A DNA stretch of 64,000 nt from Streptomyces neyagawaensis. Lineage in GTDB: Bacteria > Actinomycetota > Actinomycetes > Streptomycetales > Streptomycetaceae. Made by a program: the position numbers and the translations under genes. The stretch's first letter is position 1. Each line of letters starts with the position of its first letter. The stretch spans positions 20,046-84,045 of the forward strand of contig NZ_JAMGBG010000074.1 in assembly GCF_023516595.1 (NCBI RefSeq), written 5' to 3'. The notes under the pieces were generated by a model. That model had not been told where the DNA came from and did no database searches. It saw nothing but the letters and a program-made list of their open reading frames with translations. Of this stretch, positions 49,432 to 57,145 are shown piece after piece.

Positions 49432-49923
49432 TCAGCTCCCTTCGGCGGTGCCGGGCCCCGCACCGCCACCGGCGTCGTCACCGGCGCCCCGCGGCGGCTC
49501 GGAGACCTGAGGCGGCTCGGGAGTACCCGGAGCGCCCGACGTACCCGCAGTACCCGACGCGCCCGGCGCACCCGGTGTGCCCGGAGTCCCCGGCGAATCC
49601 GGTGTGCCCGGAGCCCCCGGCACTGGCGCCGCCCCCGGCGTCTGCGGCATCTGGAAGACGATCGTGACCGTCGGCGGGTCGAGCCGCCGCCCCCGCCAGG
49701 TGTCGACCGCCCGCTGCGCGGCGACCCCCACGGCGGCTCCCACCGCGCCCTCCAGCAGCGCCTCCAGCAGCGTGAAGGCGAGATCGCCGCCCAGCGTGCC
49801 CTTCTGCCCGACCGTCTCCAGCCGCCAGTCGAGCCCCGTCTCCCGGCCCAGCTCCTCCAGGAGCTCCTGCGGCTCGTCCAGCCCGACCGGCCCCTCGACC
49901 TTCACCGAGATCATCGCTGTCAT
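49432..49923 (-). CDS. EACC1-like protein with collagen-like tail
   Basis: 163 residues. The N-terminal 95 residues match the pattern of effector-associated constant component 1: ISVKVEGPVGLDEPQELLEELGRETGLDWRLE, a hydrophobic helix GGDLAFTLLEALLEGAVGAAVGVAAQRAVDTW and a last strand PPTVTIVFQM. In actinobacterial conflict loci such proteins are constant partners of caspase or trypsin-like effectors (known from comparative genomics). The rest is a Gly-x-y tail with frequent Pro (GAPGTPDSPGTPGTPGAPG). First gene of a three-gene operon; GGAGG lies 9 nt before ATG 49923. Assignment rests on pattern and context. Confidence 0.75.
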   Translation of the reverse strand: MTAMISVKVEGPVGLDEPQELLEELGRETGLDWRLETVGQKGTLGGDLAFTLLEALLEGAVGAAVGVAAQRAVDTWRGRRLDPPTVTIVFQMPQTPGAAPVPGAPGTPDSPGTPGTPGAPGASGTAGTSGAPGTPEPPQVSEPPRGAGDDAGGGAGPGTAEGS

Positions 49924-50039
49924 GCTCCCGTGCCTCCCCCGTCGGCCCGCGCGCTACACGTCCACTCTGCCAGCGCGAACACCGGCTGCGCGAGGGTGAA
50001 CTGACGCACAAGGCGCCCTTCTTACGCCCCCTGAACGCC

Positions 50040-50175
50040 ACCCCCCTGCGCAGGCGAGGAAACCGGCCGGACGCTCGACGAGGGCGGGCAGGTCGGCCGT
50101 CATGGCGTGGTGCACCGCCCTCGCGCCGGCACCGTTGTGGAACCAGGCGATGACAGCCGGAGTGAGACGGCGCAC
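50040..50175 (-). pseudogene. Remnant of a Streptomyces regulator-like C-terminus
   Basis: On the minus strand this stretch reads VRRLTPAVIAWFHNGAGARAVHHAMTADLPALVERPAGFLACAGG, which resembles the C-terminal signature (LTP-x-V-x-W ... A-x-AL-x-x-DLP ... HPAALL) of Streptomyces HTH/replication-regulator-like proteins as I remember them. No intact frame, start or HTH accompanies it. The 463-bp gap 49924-50386 otherwise holds only the promoters of the EACC1 operon and the toxin gene; 50250-50300 is distinctly AT-richer (GCAATTTTGGTACAAATGATCG). Confidence 0.4.
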
Positions 50176-50386
50176 GTTCCGCCAGGACGCGTGAACCGGT
50201 CGCCAGTACGGCGAAGTCCCACGAGCAGGACGAGCTTTGGCCAGAAGTACATGGGATCGCGATCGCAATTTTGGTACAAATGATCGACTCGGCGTTCATG
50301 TGCGTCCATGCGTCACAGCGTCAGACGCCCCGAGCGTGGCATCGAGTTGAGGGAACGAATCCGCGAGGGCGTCCACGGGGGTAGGC

Positions 50387-52660
50387 GTGAGCGAGGACAG
50401 GCCCGTTGTCTCGGCCGAGATACCGGAGTTCACCGGGAATCTGGAGCAACTGGAGACGGACGCCGGGGACATCGCGTTCGACGGCATGGCGATCGGTGCG
50501 GCGGGTCTGCTGATCGACGCCAACTTCAACCTGCTGGAGCCTTTCTACAAGGCCCCCGAGGCCGACCAGCTCTTCGCGACGACGGCGCCGGTCGCGTCGG
50601 CCGGCAACGACCTGCACACCGAGCTGGGCACGGTCTCCAAGGCCCTGCTCGACTACGCGGCCGAGGTCCGCCCCCTGGTCGACCGGCTCAACACACTCCG
50701 CGAGGAGGCGGCGGCGTTCGAACGGCGCGTCGCGGGCGACGACGACTGGGTCGCTGACGGCGACCTCATCGACGAGAACACGGCCCGCCGCAACGCGGTG
50801 AACGCGGCCTGGTCCGCCTTCCAGGCCGCCGAACGGGCCTGCTACAACAAGATCGTCGCACTGGTCGGCGGGGATCCGCTCGTCGTCGACGACGGCTCCG
50901 GCAAAGAGAACATGTACGGCTACCGGGCCGAGGACCTCAACAATGCCGGAGGTCTGCCGTGGGGGGACCCCGTCGAGGAGTCCAACCCCTGGTACTACTT
51001 CCACGAGCACGCCTGGGACTTCACGGTCGGCTTCGTCGTGGACGGCGTGTGGGGCACGATCAAGGGCCTGGGCACACTGGTCGGCTTCAACGGCTGGGAC
51101 GCGGCCGGACAGGCATGGGTCGGCCTCGGCAAGCTCGCGACCGGCGTCCTGATCACGGGAACGCCGCTCGGCGCCGCGTACTGGCTGACCCCGGCCGACA
51201 AACTCCCCTCCTGGCTCCGCGACTCCCGCACGGCCGTCGTCGAGACCGGCAAGGCCCTCATCGCGTACGACGAGTGGGGCAAGAACCCCTCACGCGCCGC
51301 CGGCGCGGTCACCTTCAACGTCCTCACCACCGTCTTCACAGGTGGAACGGGCGGAGCGGTCGCGGCGACCGGCAAGGCCGGTGCGATCGCGAAGGCCCTC
51401 TCCTTCGCGGGCCGGGCGGGCCGGATCGTCGACCCGATGACGTACATCGCGAAGGGCATCGGCGGGACCGCCGTGAAGATCAGTGACGTCATGGCCGGGC
51501 TGCGGGGGATCACGAACGGCACACACATCAGACTCGGCGAAGGCACGTACCAGATAGCCGACACCCCGAACATCGCCGACGACCTCCCGGCCGGCCTCAC
51601 CCCCGAGAACTCCGTCCGCATGACCACCCCCGAGGGCGAGGTCGTCTACCTCGACACCAAGACCTTGATCATGCACAACGCGGACGGGACGGTACGGGAG
51701 TCCCTGGACGCCATCCGACACGAGCGGACGGCGGAGCAGCGGACGGCGGAGACCGGGGCGAGGCAGGAGCAGCCCGCAGCCGACGCGGACGTGCGGGAAC
51801 CTGCGGGTGTCGGTGCGGGCACACATGCGGGGGAGACCGCTGCAGTGGGTGGCCGGGGCGGGGTCGGCGCCGCGACAGGTCCTGGAGGCCGTGCCGTAGG
51901 CGATGCGGCGGCGGGGCGTGGTGGCGGGTCCGGGGGAGCCGCTGACGGTCCGGACCACCTCGGTCGAGGTGACGAAGGCCCCGGCCGCACGAGTGACGAT
52001 CGACCCGACGGGCACTCCGTCACCGACCGTGATTCCAACGGCGGCCCTGATCCGGACCCCGAACCGCATGAGCCGGACGAGTCGTCCGGCTCCCACAGAG
52101 CGGACACGGCCGCTCCCGTCAAACGCGGAGATGAGAACCCGTACGCCGGAATGGAACCCGATCTGTCTCGGCCGGCGCTGCCGCCGGGCGACGGGCCGCT
52201 CACTCTGCGGGACGTGCGCAACATGCGTAACCCGAAACTCCGCTGGGCGGCGGGTGAAGAACTGCACAGGCAGCAATGGCGAGGCGGCCCCGAGCGTCAC
52301 TACCCGGTTCCCGTACAAGGGGAGGGGCGGTATCCGGTGACGGGTTCCGGCGGGCGCAAGGTCGATGTGCCGGTGGACCTGCCCGACGGCCGCACCATCG
52401 CCGTGGAAGTGAAGACGTACGGCGAATACCGCACCATCACCCTGAAGGACGGGACCAAGGAGACGATCAAGAACGAAGTCCCCTTGAGCAAGGGGATCAA
52501 GGAGCAGATCCACAAGGATCTGGCCCTGCGGGAGATGAACCCGGACTTTGACCCGCGCTGGTCGTTCACGCACGCCGGACCGTCCAAGGAGCTTCGGGAT
52601 TATCTGACCGAAGTTAAGATCATTTTCTTGGAGTACGGGCCTGCTCCCAAGAAGGGCTGA
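50387..52660 (+). CDS. Polymorphic toxin with restriction-endonuclease-like C-terminal domain
   Basis: 757 residues from GTG 50387. The N-terminus (about 1-165) is a helical WXG100/LXG-like secretion module (IPEFTGNLEQLETDAG ... VRPLVDRLNTLREEAAAFERR), suggesting type VII export. A hydrophobic Gly/Ala region (WGTIKGLGTLVGF ... VLTTVFTGGTGGAVAATGKAGAIAKAL) follows, then a hydrophilic Gly/Asp/Glu linker (about 450-580). The last 130 residues contain RKVDVPVDLPDGRTIAVEVKTY, a D-x(n)-E-x-K motif of PD-(D/E)xK nucleases, and a basic tail. Toxic nuclease inferred. Codon bias weakens toward the C-terminus, as is usual for swapped toxin tips. No signal peptide. Confidence 0.75.
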   Translation: MSEDRPVVSAEIPEFTGNLEQLETDAGDIAFDGMAIGAAGLLIDANFNLLEPFYKAPEADQLFATTAPVASAGNDLHTELGTVSKALLDYAAEVRPLVDRLNTLREEAAAFERRVAGDDDWVADGDLIDENTARRNAVNAAWSAFQAAERACYNKIVALVGGDPLVVDDGSGKENMYGYRAEDLNNAGGLPWGDPVEESNPWYYFHEHAWDFTVGFVVDGVWGTIKGLGTLVGFNGWDAAGQAWVGLGKLATGVLITGTPLGAAYWLTPADKLPSWLRDSRTAVVETGKALIAYDEWGKNPSRAAGAVTFNVLTTVFTGGTGGAVAATGKAGAIAKALSFAGRAGRIVDPMTYIAKGIGGTAVKISDVMAGLRGITNGTHIRLGEGTYQIADTPNIADDLPAGLTPENSVRMTTPEGEVVYLDTKTLIMHNADGTVRESLDAIRHERTAEQRTAETGARQEQPAADADVREPAGVGAGTHAGETAAVGGRGGVGAATGPGGRAVGDAAAGRGGGSGGAADGPDHLGRGDEGPGRTSDDRPDGHSVTDRDSNGGPDPDPEPHEPDESSGSHRADTAAPVKRGDENPYAGMEPDLSRPALPPGDGPLTLRDVRNMRNPKLRWAAGEELHRQQWRGGPERHYPVPVQGEGRYPVTGSGGRKVDVPVDLPDGRTIAVEVKTYGEYRTITLKDGTKETIKNEVPLSKGIKEQIHKDLALREMNPDFDPRWSFTHAGPSKELRDYLTEVKIIFLEYGPAPKKG

Positions 52661-52714
52661 TGGGACACTCCATCGTGGAAGTGGAGCGTCCGGAGAACTG
52701 AAAGGCTGCACGCC

Positions 52715-53182
52715 ATGCGGAACAACACGTCGGACGGATCTGCCGCCGAAGTCTCAGAGTGGGCGGAAGGGGCCCATGGCAACGCGGCTGATCTCGCCGC
52801 GATGGTCGGAGTGACGAGGGAGCGGTTCGAAGCGGATCCGCTCGCCTCACTGCCCGGCATCCAGAACTATGTCTCGCGACTGCCACTGGGCGAGTTCGAA
52901 CAGTCCGACTGGATCACGCTCCACACGGATCTCGTCTCGTTCCTCGGTGATGTACTCGTACGTCGACGAGGAGCCCACTGGAAGAAGGTCGACGACCCGG
53001 AAGTTCCCGCTGGCTACCGCTTCTTCATCGAGGCCACCGGACACGATGGGCAAGCACACCAGGTCGAACCCTATGACGTGGTCATGGAGGAATTCGAGCA
53101 CCTGCCCATCGACATCTCACGCATGCTCGCGAACGCCGAGGCGGTTCTGCGTGTGTCGTCTGCTCCCAACGGGGGCGCCTAG
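52715..53182 (+). CDS. Putative immunity protein for the adjacent toxin
   Basis: 155 residues from ATG 52715, with GAAAGG about 10 nt upstream and 54 bp after the toxin stop. Acidic and cytoplasmic (SEWAEGAHGNAADLAAMVGVTRERFEADPLASLPGIQNYVSRLPLGEFEQSDW ... YDVVMEEFEHLPIDISRMLANAEAVLRV). No recognised family. Immunity is inferred from position, size, acidity and lower GC shared with the toxin tip. Its stop overlaps that of the convergent gene by 4 bp (53179-53182). Confidence 0.6.
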   Translation: MRNNTSDGSAAEVSEWAEGAHGNAADLAAMVGVTRERFEADPLASLPGIQNYVSRLPLGEFEQSDWITLHTDLVSFLGDVLVRRRGAHWKKVDDPEVPAGYRFFIEATGHDGQAHQVEPYDVVMEEFEHLPIDISRMLANAEAVLRVSSAPNGGA

Positions 53183-53595
53183 ACCTTCGTTTCCGGCAGA
53201 CGAGTCAGGGATGCCCTCACCAGTTCCCCGGACCTGCTGAGAAGCAGATCGGGAATCTCGTCCTCGTAGAACCGGATCTGGCCGATAACGCCTTCCGTAG
53301 CCGAGTGGAATGCCAACATTTCGATCAAGGCGTCGATCTGCGGCATGGATTCGGCATGCACTTCTTGACGGACCGTCAGGGCCCAGCCCGGGTCCGTTCT
53401 GATCAGCTCGCCGACCAGGACACCGCCGATGCGCCTGGCGGGACCGCGGGCGGCCCAGACGGGGTGGTCGTCGGACTCGTCGGCCAGACCCTCACCCCCC
53501 TCATGGCCGAGGTGTCGGCGCAACTCGGAGAGCACCGCGTCCGGCACCGTAGCCGCCAGGTTCAGGGAGACGTCGACTGCGTAGAGGTCGGCCAT
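53179..53595 (-). CDS. Hypothetical protein
   Basis: 138 residues from ATG 53595 (MADLYAVDVSLNLAATVPDAVLSELRRHLGHEGGEG). It has an alpha/beta pattern with paired strands (VWAARGPARRIGGVLVGELIRTDPGWALTVRQEVHAESMPQIDALIEML) and an acidic loop (RFYEDEIPDLLL). No motif recognised, no signal peptide. It could be a second immunity protein or part of the neighbouring WhiJ-type unit (43 bp after the ATPase gene on the same strand). Confidence 0.65.
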   Translation of the reverse strand: MADLYAVDVSLNLAATVPDAVLSELRRHLGHEGGEGLADESDDHPVWAARGPARRIGGVLVGELIRTDPGWALTVRQEVHAESMPQIDALIEMLAFHSATEGVIGQIRFYEDEIPDLLLSRSGELVRASLTRLPETKV

Positions 53596-53638
53596 ACGGT
53601 CAGAGTACTGACGCCGCTGACGCCCTGCCGAAGCTACT

Positions 53639-54100
53639 TCAGCGCCTGAGATCCAGCTCGGCCCAGACGGTCTTGGACGGCACCGGCCCGGCCACGACAC
53701 CCCACCGATCCGCCAACTCCTCGACGAGCAAGAGCCCATAGCCGCCTTGGGCCGGGGCCCCACCGGCGACCGGCGCGCGGACGGGTAGACGATCACCCCG
53801 CATGTCGGTCACTTCGATACGGAGCGTGCCAGGAAGAGTGAGTTCGAGGGCGAGGCGAAAGCTCCGACCGAGGACCCGGCCATGCGAGGCCGCGTTACTG
53901 GCAAGCTCGGCGACGATGAGCCGCGCGGGATCCAACGGCAGCGCCCACGAGCGCAGTTGCTCCGTGGCCAGAAGTCTGGCCAGGCGGGCTCCGCGACGCG
54001 TCGCGGACAGCGGTACCGAGAACCGGTGGGGCGGGTCGGCGGCGGCGGGCGCGGAGAGCGCCGTATCGGAACTGCCGGTTCGGGTGATCTGATCGCTCAT
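53639..54100 (-). CDS. Anti-sigma-type ATPase of a WhiJ-like triad
   Basis: 153 residues. GHKL ATPase: N-box VAELASNAASHGR, G1 region EVTDMRGDRLP, G2 GGYGLLLVEELADRWG. The preceding FSVPLSATRRGARLARLLATEQLRSWAL is the common Streptomyces lead-in. In Streptomyces such genes lie divergently beside an XRE/DUF5753 regulator and a DUF397 gene, the whiJ/abaA-type arrangement seen exactly here. It probably modulates the regulator or a sigma partner. ATG at 54100. Confidence 0.87.
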   Translation of the reverse strand: MSDQITRTGSSDTALSAPAAADPPHRFSVPLSATRRGARLARLLATEQLRSWALPLDPARLIVAELASNAASHGRVLGRSFRLALELTLPGTLRIEVTDMRGDRLPVRAPVAGGAPAQGGYGLLLVEELADRWGVVAGPVPSKTVWAELDLRR

Positions 54101-54112
54101 GTCACACAGAGT

Positions 54113-54130
54113 GGTTACACATGCATAACC
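54113..54130. promoter_or_regulatory. Candidate operator between the ATPase and WhiJ-like genes
   Basis: GGTTACACATGCATAACC, an 18-bp palindrome with 7 of 9 pairs, 13 bp upstream of the ATPase start in the 161-bp divergent gap. Half-site TAACCTGTGAA and TCACACAGAGTGGTTA extend the symmetry. Plausible binding site for the XRE protein. Confidence 0.45.
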
Positions 54131-54261
54131 TGTGAAGAACTCCTGCCCGTGCGGAGATCAGTTGTCCGGGCGCGGCCGACCGTTGTCCGGCCCCACCGGG
54201 TGACGCGGCGTGAGCCGACGGAGTTGGGCAAGTGGTGTCGTGACGGAAGGCGGCGGACGAC

Positions 54262-55098
54262 GTGGGCGACTGGGACGCGGGACCGGAGGACGACGAGGCC
54301 GGGGCGGTGATCAAGACGGTCGCCCGCCAGCTGAAGCTGTGGCGCGAGGCGGCGGGTCTCACCCAGGCGGAGTTCGGGGCGGCGATCGGGTACGGCGAGG
54401 AGCTGGTCTCCTCGGTGGAGCGGGGGCGGCGGATTCCCCGGCCGGAGTACCTGGACCAGGCGGACGAGGCGCTGGGGGCGAACGGCAGGATCATCGCGAT
54501 GAAGCGGGACTTGGCGGAGGTCCGGTATCCGAAGAAGGTGCGTGGCCTGAAGAAGCTGGAGGAAGAGGCGGTCGAGTTGTGCAACTACAACAACTCGGTC
54601 ATCCACGGGCTTCTACAAACCGAGGAGTACGTGCGAGCGTCCTTCGCAACCAGACGGCCCCCCTTCCGGGAAGACGAACTGGAACAGCACGTGGCGGCCA
54701 GGCTGGCCCGGCAGGAGATCCTCGGTCGAGCGGCAGCGCCGCTCCCCGTGTTCAGCTTTGTCCAATGCGAGTCGACGCTGCGGCGCCCCATCGGGGGCAG
54801 AATGGTGATGCGAAGGCAGCTCGAACGCCTTCTGGAAGTCGGCCAGTTGAGGAACGTCGACCTTCAGGTCCTCCCACTGGCCTGCGAGGACAACGCCGGG
54901 TTGGCGGGTTCGTTCAGGCTGCTCAGACTGCGGGACGGCAGCGCGGTGGGACACAACGAGATCCAGCTCGTGAGCCGGGTGATCACCGACCCCAGAGAGG
55001 TTCAGCTCCTGGACATCCGCTATGGAATCATCCGGGCACAGGCTCTCACGCCTCGGGAGTCGACGGCCTTCATCGAGAAGATGCTGGGAGAGACATGA
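54262..55098 (+). CDS. WhiJ-like XRE regulator with DUF5753
   Basis: 278 residues from GTG 54262 (GGAAGG 12 nt upstream). HTH_XRE at about 20-70 (LKLWREAAGLTQAEFGAAIGYGEELVSSVERGRRIPRPEYLDQAD), then DUF5753 (VIHGLLQTEEYVRASFATRRPPF ... ESTLRRPIGGRMVMRRQLERLLEVGQLRNVDLQVLPL ... SFRLLRLRDGSAVGHNE). WhiJ itself, in the best-studied Streptomyces, restrains aerial development; paralogues usually pair with a DUF397 protein. Its stop overlaps the DUF397 start (ATGA), so the two are made together. Confidence 0.9.
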   Translation: MGDWDAGPEDDEAGAVIKTVARQLKLWREAAGLTQAEFGAAIGYGEELVSSVERGRRIPRPEYLDQADEALGANGRIIAMKRDLAEVRYPKKVRGLKKLEEEAVELCNYNNSVIHGLLQTEEYVRASFATRRPPFREDELEQHVAARLARQEILGRAAAPLPVFSFVQCESTLRRPIGGRMVMRRQLERLLEVGQLRNVDLQVLPLACEDNAGLAGSFRLLRLRDGSAVGHNEIQLVSRVITDPREVQLLDIRYGIIRAQALTPRESTAFIEKMLGET

Positions 55099-55301
55099 TC
55101 CGCAAGCCTCCGACCGGGGACGGACAGGCACCGGAGTGGATAAAGAGCAGCTACAGCACCCCTGACGGCCCCGATTGCCTCGAAGTCGCCACCACCCCCG
55201 CCACCATCCTCATCCGCGACTCGAAGAACCCCCGAGGCCCCCGCCTCGCCCTCACCCCCGCCGCCTGGTCGACGTTCCTGCCGTACGTCTCCGGCGCCTG
55301 A
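55095..55301 (+). CDS. DUF397 small protein, partner of the WhiJ-like regulator
   Basis: 68 residues, ATG overlapping the upstream stop by 4 nt. Core WIKSSYSTPDGPDCLEVATTPATILIRDSKNPRGPRLALTPAAWSTFLPYV is the DUF397 signature (W-x-K-S-S-Y ... D-x-CLEVA ... IRDSK). These proteins antagonise or assist the cognate XRE regulator, as proposed for WhiJ and for BldB-like relatives. Cytoplasmic. Confidence 0.93.
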   Translation: MIRKPPTGDGQAPEWIKSSYSTPDGPDCLEVATTPATILIRDSKNPRGPRLALTPAAWSTFLPYVSGA

Positions 55302-55318
55302 CACAGCGCGCACAAGAC

Positions 55319-55353
55319 GGAGGGGCGGCGGTCCCAAGAACCGCCGCCCCTCC
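55319..55353. terminator. Bidirectional terminator hairpin
   Basis: Perfect 14-bp stem (GGAGGGGCGGCGGT 55319-55332, complement 55340-55353) with a 7-nt loop between convergent DUF397 (+) and hemD (-). Confidence 0.8.
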
Positions 55354-55393
55354 CGTACGCCCCGTACAACCCGTACGCCTACGATCGACCCGC

Positions 55394-57145
55394 TCAGGTC
55401 GTGTTCCGCCTCCGCCGAGCCCCCGGCCGCCGCTCGCTCGGCCGTGTCACCGGGTCCCCCGCCTCCAGCGCGGCCGCGCGGCGCCGCAGGCCGAAGTCGG
55501 CGAGCGCCTCCGCCAGCTTGTGCACGGACGGCTCGGGAGCCATCACGTCCACCCGCAGCCCGTGCTCCTCGGCGGTCTTCGCCGTCGCGGGCCCGATACA
55601 GGCGATCACGGTGACGTTGTGCGGCTTGCCGGCGATGCCGACCAGGTTCCGCACGGTGGACGACGACGTGAACAGCACGGCGTCGAAGCCACCGCCCTTG
55701 ATCGCCTCACGGGTCTCGGCCGGCGGCGGCGAGGCCCGCACGGTCCGGTAGGCGGTGACGTCGTCGACCTCCCACCCGAGCTCGATCAACCCGGCGACCA
55801 GCGTCTCCGTGGCGATGTCGGCCCGCGGCAGGAACACCCGGTCGATCGGGTCGAAGACGGGGTCGTACGGCGGCCAGTCCTCCAGCAGCCCGGCCGCGGA
55901 CTGCTCACCGCTCGGCACCAGGTCCGGCTTCACACCGAACGCGACCAGCGCCCTGGCGGTCTGCTCGCCCACCGCGGCGACCTTGATCCCCGCGAAGGCC
56001 CGGGCGTCGAGCCCGTACTCCTCGAACTTCTCCCGTACGGCCTTGACCGCGTTCACCGAGGTGAAGGCGATCCACTCGTACCGTCCGGTCACCAGGCCCT
56101 TGACCGCGCGCTCCATCTGCTGCGGGGTGCGCGGCGGTTCCACGGCGATCGTCGGCACCTCGTGCGGCACGGCCCCGTAGGACCGCAGCTGGTCGGAGAG
56201 CGAGGCGGCCTGCTCCTTCGTGCGCGGCACGAGGACCCGCCAGCCGAACAGCGGCTTGCTCTCGAACCACGACAACTGGTCGCGCTGGGCGGCCGCGGAA
56301 CGCTCACCGACCACGGCTATCACCGGCCGCGCGCCCTCCGGGGAGGGCAGCACCTTGGCCTGCTTCAGCACCTGCGCGATCGTGCCGAGCGTGGCGGTCC
56401 AGGTCCGCTGCCGGGTCGTCGTACCGGCGACGGTGACCGTCAGCGGCGTGTCGGGCTTGCGGCCGGCGGCGACCAGCTCACCGGCTGCGGCGGCCACGGT
56501 CTCCAGCGTCGCCGAGACCACGACGGTCCCGTCGGACGCGCCGACCTCGGTCCAGCACCGTTCGGACGCCGTGCGCGCGTCCACGAAGCGCACGTCCGCG
56601 CCCTGCGCGTCCCGCAGCGGCACACCCGCGTAGGCGGGCACGCCCACGGCGGCCGCCACACCGGGCACCACCTCGAACGGCACACCCGCGGCGGCGCACG
56701 CCAGCATCTCCCCGGTGGCGTAGGTGTCCAGGCCAGGGTCCCCGGACACCGCACGGACGACCCGCTTGCCGCCCCTCGCGGCCTCCATGACAAGATGTGC
56801 CGCATCCCGCACAGCGGGTGCACCAACGGTTGTCGACGCGCCGTCAACAACCGTCAGCTGAGGCGTGCCTGTGCCCGAAAACGTATCCGCTGAAGTAGCC
56901 GCGGAAGAGGCCGAGGGCGCCGCGGCCACGGGCGACGGCGGGCCCGTGTCGGTGTCCAGTACGGCGACGCCCGGACGGGCATGCGCGCGCACCACGTCGA
57001 GCACGTCGTGCTCGGCGACGAGGACGTCCGCGTTCGCCAGCGCCTCCACGGCGCGCAGGGTCAGCAGTCCCGGATCCCCGGGTCCGGCACCGAGGAAGGT
57101 GACGTGACCGTGGTCCGGACCGGCGGAAAGGGTGGTGGGGCTCAA
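55394..57145 (-). CDS. hemD: Uroporphyrinogen-III synthase fused to SUMT-like methyltransferase
   Basis: 583 residues from TTG 57145, set by GGGGGAG 8 nt upstream and overlapping the hemC stop (TTGA). The N-terminal half is CobA/SUMT-like (VTFLGAGPGDPGLLTLRAVEALANADVLV ... AVSGDPGLDTYATGEML ... VVPGVAAAVGVPAYAGVPL) with a 30-residue Ala/Ser/Thr insert near residue 80. The C-terminal half is HemD (FGWRVLVPRTKEQAASLSDQLRSYGAVPHEVPTIAVEPP ... FTSVNAVKAV ... FTSSSTVRNLVG). It cyclises hydroxymethylbilane to uroporphyrinogen III and can route it to sirohaem or corrins. The SUMT half appears complete. Confidence 0.93.
   Translation of the reverse strand: MSPTTLSAGPDHGHVTFLGAGPGDPGLLTLRAVEALANADVLVAEHDVLDVVRAHARPGVAVLDTDTGPPSPVAAAPSASSAATSADTFSGTGTPQLTVVDGASTTVGAPAVRDAAHLVMEAARGGKRVVRAVSGDPGLDTYATGEMLACAAAGVPFEVVPGVAAAVGVPAYAGVPLRDAQGADVRFVDARTASERCWTEVGASDGTVVVSATLETVAAAAGELVAAGRKPDTPLTVTVAGTTTRQRTWTATLGTIAQVLKQAKVLPSPEGARPVIAVVGERSAAAQRDQLSWFESKPLFGWRVLVPRTKEQAASLSDQLRSYGAVPHEVPTIAVEPPRTPQQMERAVKGLVTGRYEWIAFTSVNAVKAVREKFEEYGLDARAFAGIKVAAVGEQTARALVAFGVKPDLVPSGEQSAAGLLEDWPPYDPVFDPIDRVFLPRADIATETLVAGLIELGWEVDDVTAYRTVRASPPPAETREAIKGGGFDAVLFTSSSTVRNLVGIAGKPHNVTVIACIGPATAKTAEEHGLRVDVMAPEPSVHKLAEALADFGLRRRAAALEAGDPVTRPSERRPGARRRRNTT

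Noticed and set aside
55394..57145. hemD as two separate genes (cobA and hemD)
   Set aside because: The frame is continuous with both domains and no internal start with a ribosome-binding site is apparent; the fusion is normal for Streptomyces.
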